NCBI GenBank assembly: GCA_040221475.1
Contig: JAVKEJ010000058.1
Location: forward strand, 434,001-498,000
Length of the DNA: 64,000 nt
Reading direction: 5' to 3'
Source: WLXB01 sp040221475
GTDB lineage: Bacteria; Pseudomonadota; Alphaproteobacteria; Rhodospirillales; Rhodospirillaceae
Shown here: positions 58,503-64,000 of the stretch, piece after piece
Layout of the letters: the number at the start of each line of letters is the position of its first letter
How positions within the stretch are numbered: position 1 is the stretch's first letter
The notes under the pieces: model-generated
Databases searched by the model: none
What the model saw: the letters and a program-made list of their open reading frames with translations, nothing else
Told to the model about the DNA's origin: nothing
Position numbers and translations under genes: made by a program

Positions 58503-59118
58503 AGTGAGAACAGCCGTTGTCGGACTGGCCGCATGCTTTGTTATCCTCGGCCTCGCCGCGCCTATAAAGGCAGCAGCGCAAGAGACGGTCACACGGTGTG
58601 ATCGTCTTGCGGCGCATCCGGAAGACCCGGATCGCGTTGTTGCCGGGGTTGCAACAGCTGATGTCGATCAACCGGCGGCCATTGCTGCCTGCGAAGCTGA
58701 TCTGAAAGCTGACCCAGGCAATCCACGACTGACCTATCAGTTGGCGCGCGTCTATTTCTATAATGGGCGCAGTGCCGACGCCGTTGCGACAATGGAAAAA
58801 GCCGCGCAGGCGGGCCACCGGCAGGCACAATTTGTTATGGGCGCTTTGATTACCAATAATCGCCCGGATGCATCAGATGATGTCTGTGATGCAGAGATGT
58901 GGTGGTCGAAGTCTGCTAAGGCCGGGCGTCTGGCGGCACAGGTTTCTTATGTGCGTCATGTCACGAAAGGGTTGTTTGACGCGTGTAGCTTGAATGCCTC
59001 AAAAGACGACATGACTTCTTTTCTTGATAATGTGCGGGCCACGGGTGGCGGGGATTACTATTTACGTCTGTTGCTTGCTGATCTGACCGAAGACCTGGCC
59101 GCTTACACAGGGGGCTAA
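58492..59118 (+). CDS. Exported Sel1/TPR-like protein, copy 4 of 4
   Basis: This is a 208-residue paralog, starting at the ATG at 58492 and so overlapping copy 3 by eleven bases. It has signal peptide TAVVGLAACFVILGLAAPIKA with AAAQ at the likely cleavage site. It carries TRCDRLAAHPEDPDRVVAG, LTYQLARVYFYNGRSADAV, GHRQAQFVMGAL and VCDAEMWWSKSAKAGRLAA. The CDRL and QAQF blocks are invariant with copies 2 and 3. It ends the array; the next gene is on the same strand but 80 bases on. Confidence 0.84.
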   Translation: MQNRVRTAVVGLAACFVILGLAAPIKAAAQETVTRCDRLAAHPEDPDRVVAGVATADVDQPAAIAACEADLKADPGNPRLTYQLARVYFYNGRSADAVATMEKAAQAGHRQAQFVMGALITNNRPDASDDVCDAEMWWSKSAKAGRLAAQVSYVRHVTKGLFDACSLNASKDDMTSFLDNVRATGGGDYYLRLLLADLTEDLAAYTGG

Positions 59119-59198
59119 GGCTTAAGTGTTGCAAAGACTTACTTATGACAGAGTATAAATACACAACACTTATCAAATAATTTGCCAACGGGGATGAC

Positions 59199-60224
59199 AT
59201 GGCCACCAACAAACAAATTCAACTTGCCCGCCAACCAGAGGGTGAGCCTAAGATCAGCGATTTTAAAATCGCGGAAACGGATATCTCCACACCTGGGCCA
59301 GGAGAATTTCTTGCCCGTAATATTTATCTGTCTTTAGACCCCTATATGCGCGGGGCTATAGCCGGGCGTCATATGGGGCATAGCCGCCTCAACCAAGGGG
59401 ATTTGATTGGCGGTCGGTGTGTCGCCCAGGTCATAGAATCAAAACATGCGGATTATGCGGAAGGCGATTACATCGTCATCGAATCTGGTTGGCAGCAATA
59501 CTGTGTCTCTGACGGTGGTGCGAAAGACGAAGTGCGCAAGATTGATCCAGACGCGGGCCCGTTGTCTTCGGCTTTGGGCGCGTTGGGCATGCCAGGTCTG
59601 ACGGCCTGGGCTGGAGTTGAGCGCCTGGCTCAGCCTGGTCTTGGAGATACGTTTGTGGTGACTGCTGCGGCTGGTCCCGTTGGAGGGACAGCAGGGCAAC
59701 TGGCGAAAGCTAAGGGCTGCCGTGCGGTTGGCATCGCGGGCTCTGACGAAAAGTGCCGAATCGTTGTTGAAGAATATGGCTTCGATGCTTGCGTAAACTA
59801 CAAGAATGAAAATTGGGCTGAGGACCTCAAAGCCGCCTGCCCAGATGGCGTTGACGTCTATTTTGACAATGTTGGTGGACCCGTTCTCGACACCATCACA
59901 CAGCAGCTTAACTTGTACGGCAAAATCGTGATGTGCGGTCTGGTGTCACAATACAATCGCAGTGACGATGGTGGTTGGAATGGTCACAATATGGGGCCAT
60001 TCGTTGGCAAACGGGCGCAATTGCTTGGACTCGTCGTGTATGATTATTACGATAAGATTGATCAGTTTCTGAAGGCCGCTGTGCCGTTGGTCAAGGCGGG
60101 CAAACTGCATTTTCATGAAGATTGTGTTGATGGAATTGAGAAAGCTCCGGCGCATTTTGCTAAACTGATGAGCGGCCAAAATGTTGGCAAAGCCATGGTC
60201 GCGATCGGTCCGGAGAAACTCTAA
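59199..60224 (+). CDS. NADP-dependent medium-chain oxidoreductase, copy 1
   Basis: This is a 341-residue zinc-independent MDR enzyme of the leukotriene-B4-dehydrogenase/CurA branch, which reduces the double bond of an enone with NADPH. It has YLSLDPYMRGAI near residue 44, AAGPVGGTAGQLAKAKG as the NADP loop, VNYKNENWAEDLKAACPDG, and MCGLVSQYN near 248. Length is normal for the branch and there is no zinc site. It is followed by a paralogous copy 28 bases later. Substrate unknown; alpha,beta-unsaturated ketones are typical. Confidence 0.87.
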   Translation: MATNKQIQLARQPEGEPKISDFKIAETDISTPGPGEFLARNIYLSLDPYMRGAIAGRHMGHSRLNQGDLIGGRCVAQVIESKHADYAEGDYIVIESGWQQYCVSDGGAKDEVRKIDPDAGPLSSALGALGMPGLTAWAGVERLAQPGLGDTFVVTAAAGPVGGTAGQLAKAKGCRAVGIAGSDEKCRIVVEEYGFDACVNYKNENWAEDLKAACPDGVDVYFDNVGGPVLDTITQQLNLYGKIVMCGLVSQYNRSDDGGWNGHNMGPFVGKRAQLLGLVVYDYYDKIDQFLKAAVPLVKAGKLHFHEDCVDGIEKAPAHFAKLMSGQNVGKAMVAIGPEKL

Positions 60225-60252
60225 CGCTCAGTGTTCGGGGTGTAGGCCAACT

Positions 60253-61263
60253 ATGGCGGTGAACCTTCAAGTTCAATTGGCGCGGCAACGCGATGGCATG
60301 CTCGATGAGTCTGACTTTCGTGTCGTTGAAGCGCCCATGCCGCGCCCGGTGCCGGGGCAACTTCTGGTGCGGACGGTCTACCTGTCGCTTGATCCGTATG
60401 TGCGTAAGGCCATCCGTGGCGACCATCCTGGCCATGCCGCCCTCACGGAAGGCGATGTGATTTATGGCCGCAGTGTCTGCCGGGTCGTGCGCAGTCACGA
60501 TGAGACCTATCAAGCTGGTGATTATCTGGTTGCTGAAACAGGTTGGCAGCAGCATGCCGTGATTGGTCCTGAGAAAGTGGTGCAACGCGTTGACCCATCG
60601 ATGGGTCCGTTGTCCACCGCAGTTGGCCCTTTGGGAATGCCGGGCCTCACGGCCTGGGGGTCGGTTGAGCATCTTGGCAAGCCTATGCTCGGGGAAACAT
60701 TGCTTGTGTCTGCGGCGGCCGGTCCGGTTGGCGGATGTGTCGGGCAGTTGGCCAAGTTGCGCGGCGCGCGCGTTGTTGGCATTGCAGGTTCTCAAGAGAA
60801 ATGCGATCTCGTGACCAAGTCTTACGGGTTTGATGTCTGCGTGAACTACAAAGAAAAAGACTGGCAAGATGCGTTAAGGGCAGCTTGCTCTGACGGTATC
60901 GACGTCTACCACGACAATGTTGGCGGGCCGCTGCTGATGGAGCTTGCGCCTCATTTGTCGCTGTATGCGCGGGTGGTTATGTGTGGGCGTCCAGCGGATT
61001 ATCATTCTAAAACATTTCAGGGCGTCGGACTGGGCCCGTTCATTGGGCGCAGAGCAAAAATGTTCGGCCTTGTGGTCTATGATTACGAAGGCGACTTAGA
61101 ACGCTACTTGCATTTAGCGTCAGGTTGGATGCGCGCTGGTCATCTGAAAGTGAAAGAAGACCGGGCGGAGGGACTTGCTGCTGCGCCAGCGCAGTTCTTG
61201 AAACTTATGCGCGGCGAAAACGTCGGCAAAGCGATTGTCGCGGTGGGGCCGGAAAGGGCCTAG
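60253..61263 (+). CDS. NADP-dependent medium-chain oxidoreductase, copy 2
   Basis: This is a 336-residue paralog of the preceding gene. It has YLSLDPYVRKAIRGDHPGHA, AAGPVGGCVGQLAKLRG, SYGFDVCVNYKEKDWQDALR and MCGRPADYH. I start at the ATG at 60253, where similarity to copy 1 begins; the frame is open upstream inside copy 1. The two enzymes are about equally diverged over their length, so a duplication followed by specialisation is likely. A DUF1330 gene follows after 36 bases. Substrate unknown, probably an enone. Confidence 0.86.
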   Translation: MAVNLQVQLARQRDGMLDESDFRVVEAPMPRPVPGQLLVRTVYLSLDPYVRKAIRGDHPGHAALTEGDVIYGRSVCRVVRSHDETYQAGDYLVAETGWQQHAVIGPEKVVQRVDPSMGPLSTAVGPLGMPGLTAWGSVEHLGKPMLGETLLVSAAAGPVGGCVGQLAKLRGARVVGIAGSQEKCDLVTKSYGFDVCVNYKEKDWQDALRAACSDGIDVYHDNVGGPLLMELAPHLSLYARVVMCGRPADYHSKTFQGVGLGPFIGRRAKMFGLVVYDYEGDLERYLHLASGWMRAGHLKVKEDRAEGLAAAPAQFLKLMRGENVGKAIVAVGPERA

Positions 61264-61299
61264 ACACACAGTTATCATCTCAGACTTAGGAGAAAATTT

Positions 61300-61599
61300 A
61301 TGACGGTTTATGTCATCGGCCAGGCGCGCGTTACAGACCCGGCCGGATTTAAAAAGTACTCGGAAACAGTCGCTGGTTTGGCAGAGCAGTTTGGCGGCAA
61401 GCTCATCGGGGCCGGTGGTCCGGATGAAAAAACCCTCATCGAAGGCGCGCAGTTTGAAAATGGCCGCGTTGTGATTTTTGAGTACCCGTCCTTAGAGGCG
61501 TATCAAAAGTATGTGGCGTCAGAGAAGTATCAGGAAGCAAAAGGCTATCGCATGGGCTGTGGCACGCTGGATGTGTGCGTTATTCCGGCTGTAGGGTAG
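61300..61599 (+). CDS. DUF1330-family protein
   Basis: This 99-residue protein has the ferredoxin-like DUF1330 fold: VYVIGQARVTDPAGFKKYSE at the start, GGKLIGAGGPDEKTLIEGAQ in the middle, and RVVIFEYPSLEAYQKYVAS before a C-terminal strand. These small dimeric proteins are widespread, and none has a settled enzymatic role. A TTAGGAGA site precedes the ATG. It follows the two reductases on the same strand with 36 bases between. It may be accessory to their substrate pathway; that is inference. Confidence 0.82.
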   Translation: MTVYVIGQARVTDPAGFKKYSETVAGLAEQFGGKLIGAGGPDEKTLIEGAQFENGRVVIFEYPSLEAYQKYVASEKYQEAKGYRMGCGTLDVCVIPAVG

Positions 61600-61649
61600 T
61601 TCAAGCGGATTGGGCTCTGAAACTTCTGAGTTGGATAGAAGTTAGAACG

Positions 61650-62381
61650 CTAAAGTTTTGATCCACTGACAAAGCCACGGCACTCTGGTGGAGCCGTCGG
61701 TTTATCCTTAAGCTTCCACGCCGTTATGTTTTTGAATCCAGCTGCTGCGGCCATGTTGCCCAGACAGTTCAATGTCGGAACCCACCAGTTTGAATCATTG
61801 TTGCCGTAATGTTTTCCTGGATAGAATTCCATAACCATCTGTTTTCCAGGATATCCTAGATTGATGCCGCCTTTGTAAGGGCTGTAGTCGTCTAATATCG
61901 CGCTTTCTATAAAAACAGTTTCCCGACAGACGCTTGAAATTTTATCAAGGGCCAAAAGCGGATATCGTAAATGATAGAGCGTGCCAAAAAAGAACACGAC
62001 ATCAAACATGCCGACCGTCTCTGGTGAGAGGTCGTAGACTGTCATTTCTTGGCGTTGGCACTGGTTATCTCTGTACCCGAGGGCATCACGGCAAAGGTCG
62101 AATGTGTCCCAGGCGGTGCGTTTTATATTCAGATCAAGATGGTCAGAAAAATCGTCGATGGCCAACACTTCGCTGGCACCACGCTTAAGCGCCTCAAAAG
62201 TCCAAAAGCCATCCCACGCCCCTATGTCTAAAACACGCTTTCCTGTCAGGTCTGTAGGAATACCATAAGTGTCTATGTCTATTGGTGCCCAGCCGGGCGT
62301 TGTAATGCCATCTGTCAGTTCAATATGATGGTACCAATACTCAACGGCGTTGATTTTAGCTTGTAGCGCAGGATTAGACAT
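61650..62381 (-). CDS. Class I SAM methyltransferase (CmoB/DUF1698-like)
   Basis: This 243-residue methyltransferase has motif I VLDIGAWDGFWTFEAL near residue 50, AIDDFSDHLDL, VVFFFGTLYHLRYPLLALDK, and WVPTLNCLGNMAAAAGF. The order and FFGTLYHLRYP signature resemble CmoB/DUF1698-type enzymes that modify tRNA wobble uridine. It lacks the full CmoB length and its partner CmoA is absent, so another acceptor is possible. It converges with the DUF1330 gene. It lies nine bases after the DctM stop on the same strand. Confidence 0.78.
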   Translation of the reverse strand: MSNPALQAKINAVEYWYHHIELTDGITTPGWAPIDIDTYGIPTDLTGKRVLDIGAWDGFWTFEALKRGASEVLAIDDFSDHLDLNIKRTAWDTFDLCRDALGYRDNQCQRQEMTVYDLSPETVGMFDVVFFFGTLYHLRYPLLALDKISSVCRETVFIESAILDDYSPYKGGINLGYPGKQMVMEFYPGKHYGNNDSNWWVPTLNCLGNMAAAAGFKNITAWKLKDKPTAPPECRGFVSGSKL

Positions 62382-62390
62382 GAGTGCTGT

Positions 62391-63704
62391 CTAATCAATC
62401 AAGAACAGCGAGAGCGACGGCACAAACATCACAATGATCAGACACAGCAGCATCAAGAGGATAAAGGGAATCACCCCCTTAACGATAGTCAGGAAATCTT
62501 CACGGAATGCTCCCATGGCAATAATGATGTTTAGCCCCATGGGCGGTGTGAGGTAGCCGATTTCCAAGTTGACAATCATCATGATACCGAAGTGGATGGT
62601 ATCCATGCCGTAATCTGCGGCCATGGGTGGCAGCAGGGGGCTCAAGATTAAAATGGCAGCGCCGATATCAAGAAACAGGCCAACAGCCAACAGCAACAAG
62701 TTGGTCATCAGCAGGAACAGCAATTTTGAATCAATGAACGTGGTCATCACGTCAACAATCCGGCCCGGCACTTGCTCGTAGGTCATGAACACATTTAACG
62801 ACAGTGCAATCGCGAGAATGGGAAACAAGCTACCCATTAAGGTTGAGGTGTCGCCGACCACCCGCCACACCAACTTTCCTGCATCTTTGAAAGTTTCACC
62901 TAAGTCACCAAAGCGACCAGAGACGAGATGCATAAGGCCGTGTTTGTGAGCAAAGATTTCAACGCTTAATGCAGTGAGCACGGCAACGGCGGCTGACTCC
63001 GTGGGAGTGAAGTAACCGGAGTAGATCCCGCCGAGAATCACCACAGGTGTCATCAACGCGAAGATGGCCCCTTTGAAGGTGCTCCATATTTCGCTTAGTT
63101 CCCAGAGGTCGCCACGTTTCGACCAATTCACCGTCATGGCGTAGAGGCTCAAGACGACCAAAATGAGCGCTGCGGGTCCGGTGCCAGCAAGAAACAGATC
63201 GGCAATGGAGGATTGCGTCATCACACCATACAAAATGAGCGGAATCGACGGCGGAATGATAATCCCAAGTGTGCCACCCGCGCACAACATACCGATGGAG
63301 AAGGGGCGGGAGTAGCCCTCCTGAATCAGGGCCGGATACATAATCGAGCCAACGGCCAACAATGTAACGGCCGAAGATCCTGAAATGGCGGCAAACACGC
63401 CGCAGGATAACAGACCGGCGATGGCCAGCCCGCCCGGAATAGGTTTGGTCAGCGAGCGCATCAACAGGATCAGGCGCTCAGCGATGGAGCCTTGCGACAT
63501 GATGGAGCCGGCGAGAATGTAAAGTGGGATCGACAGCAGGACTTCGCGGTTAGATGCGTCCCACATGTCGTAGACGACGTTCATCAACTCGCCGCCGCCC
63601 CAGAAGTAGTAGGCCCAGAACGTTGCCACCCCAAGGATGACGATGATGTTCATCCTTAAGATCAAAAGTGCGATCAGGATGACCGCCAGCAGCAAACCAT
63701 TCAT
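62391..63704 (-). CDS. dctM: TRAP transporter large permease, DctM
   Basis: This is a 437-residue inner-membrane protein with about twelve hydrophobic helices and the DctM family features (LLSIPLYILAGSIMSQGSIA, AISGSSAVTLLAVGSIMYP, and LEIGYLTPPMGLNIIIAMG). It forms the sodium-coupled channel of a TRAP carrier. It overlaps the DctQ gene by ATGA. No solute receptor lies next to it in the window; the gene may continue beyond the right edge, or it may serve the isolated DctP proteins at 13231, 29047 and 42982. The substrate is probably a carboxylate. Confidence 0.9.
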   Translation of the reverse strand: MNGLLLAVILIALLILRMNIIVILGVATFWAYYFWGGGELMNVVYDMWDASNREVLLSIPLYILAGSIMSQGSIAERLILLMRSLTKPIPGGLAIAGLLSCGVFAAISGSSAVTLLAVGSIMYPALIQEGYSRPFSIGMLCAGGTLGIIIPPSIPLILYGVMTQSSIADLFLAGTGPAALILVVLSLYAMTVNWSKRGDLWELSEIWSTFKGAIFALMTPVVILGGIYSGYFTPTESAAVAVLTALSVEIFAHKHGLMHLVSGRFGDLGETFKDAGKLVWRVVGDTSTLMGSLFPILAIALSLNVFMTYEQVPGRIVDVMTTFIDSKLLFLLMTNLLLLAVGLFLDIGAAILILSPLLPPMAADYGMDTIHFGIMMIVNLEIGYLTPPMGLNIIIAMGAFREDFLTIVKGVIPFILLMLLCLIIVMFVPSLSLFLID

Positions 63705-64000
63705 CGCTGCGTTTCCTGCCGGTAATCACGCTCGCCATCTTTAATGCCTTCGGCTGAGGTGTCTGTCGCGATCTCTATACCTTCGACGGACTCCGGGGGG
63801 ACAGGGCGCAATTCAAGAAAAATGCCGTATAGGGTGTGTCGAACGGCCACCAAGGCAAATCCAAGCACAATAAAGCCCTGCACCGGCCAGATAGGCCACC
63901 GTAATACGGCTGAGACATCTCTCAACTCGTAGCTTTCATAGGCAACGCTAAAGGCGATGTAGGCCAGAAAATAGCAGAACACAGCAAAGCCCAGTTCGCC
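63701..64000 (-). CDS. dctQ: TRAP transporter small permease, DctQ (partial, 5' end outside window)
   Basis: This frame runs off the right edge without a start codon; at least 99 codons are visible. It begins with GELGFAVFCYFLAYIAFSVA, a membrane helix, then PIWPVQGFIVLGFALVAVRH, a second helix, and ends in an acidic tail (EGIEIATDTSAEGIKDGERD). Size and layout match the C-terminal part of the four-helix DctQ subunit. It is coupled to dctM by a four-base overlap. A DctP gene would be expected upstream, beyond the window. Confidence 0.85.
   Translation of the reverse strand, partial: GELGFAVFCYFLAYIAFSVAYESYELRDVSAVLRWPIWPVQGFIVLGFALVAVRHTLYGIFLELRPVPPESVEGIEIATDTSAEGIKDGERDYRQETQR

Noticed and set aside
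1..64000. Mobile element, prophage or biosynthetic gene cluster
   Set aside because: No transposase, integrase, inverted-repeat ends, tRNA target site, phage structural gene, or polyketide or peptide synthetase was seen.

Overview
The window reads as chromosomal DNA of a metabolically versatile alphaproteobacterium. This placement is inferred from gene content and moderately high G+C, not from a marker gene. It has TRAP solute receptors, many acyl-CoA and aromatic-acid-type catabolic genes, an alphaproteobacterial-style TPR-sulfotransferase, CFA synthase and an RND pump. A Rhodospirillales-like marine or soil heterotroph would fit. I see no rRNA, tRNA, CRISPR array, transposase, integrase or phage gene. 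Coding density is high, with many 4-bp start/stop overlaps.

Region 1 (40-3584, minus strand) is an aconitase-family hydro-lyase (LeuC-like plus LeuD-like) overlapping an isocitrate lyase/PEP mutase-family C-C lyase, followed by an isochorismatase-fold amidohydrolase. This is the enzyme set expected for hydrating a branched unsaturated dicarboxylate and cleaving it, as in dimethylmaleate degradation. Region 2 (3.8-20.4 kb) is two converging arms that meet near 13.2 kb. Each arm starts with a paralogous two-domain methyltransferase and carries cupins, VOC proteins and a hydrolase. The plus arm adds glutaryl-CoA dehydrogenase, YciI, an FAD oxidase, five consecutive VOC domains, a cupin and a fused pseudo-nitrilase/nitrilase. 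The minus arm adds a bicupin, an MFS pump, a tandem alpha/beta-hydrolase, a VOC protein and a TRAP receptor. It looks like an uncharacterised catabolic island.

Region 3 (20.4-30 kb) holds a flavin monooxygenase, CFA synthase, an OsmC protein, an atypical crotonase, a TPR-sulfotransferase-methyltransferase fusion, a TfoX-like protein, and an exported VOC protein next to a second TRAP receptor. Region 4 (30.1-35.4 kb) is an RND efflux pair divergent from a TetR regulator, with a clear palindromic operator. Region 5 (35.4-46.3 kb) has a bidomain VOC protein, tandem phosphotransferases, an exported D-2-hydroxyacid dehydrogenase, a SOUL lipoprotein, a GNAT enzyme coupled to two uncharacterised paralogs, a third TRAP receptor/VOC pair and a membrane SGNH hydrolase.

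Region 6 (46.3-56.6 kb) includes an amidase, a TPR-glycosyltransferase-like protein, a PaaK-type CoA ligase with an acyl-CoA dehydrogenase, a YcnI-type copper protein, an exported double-YCII protein, MaoC hydratase, a PuuE-like deacetylase, an SDR and a membrane protein. Region 7 (56.6-64 kb) is an array of four exported Sel1/TPR-like paralogs, two tandem NADP-dependent reductases, DUF1330, a CmoB-like methyltransferase, and the membrane half (DctM, partial DctQ) of a TRAP transporter running off the end.

The recurring themes are expansion of one VOC subfamily that has Arg in place of the usual first metal ligand, three isolated TRAP receptors each adjacent to a VOC gene, and exported copies of enzyme families that normally work in the cytoplasm.
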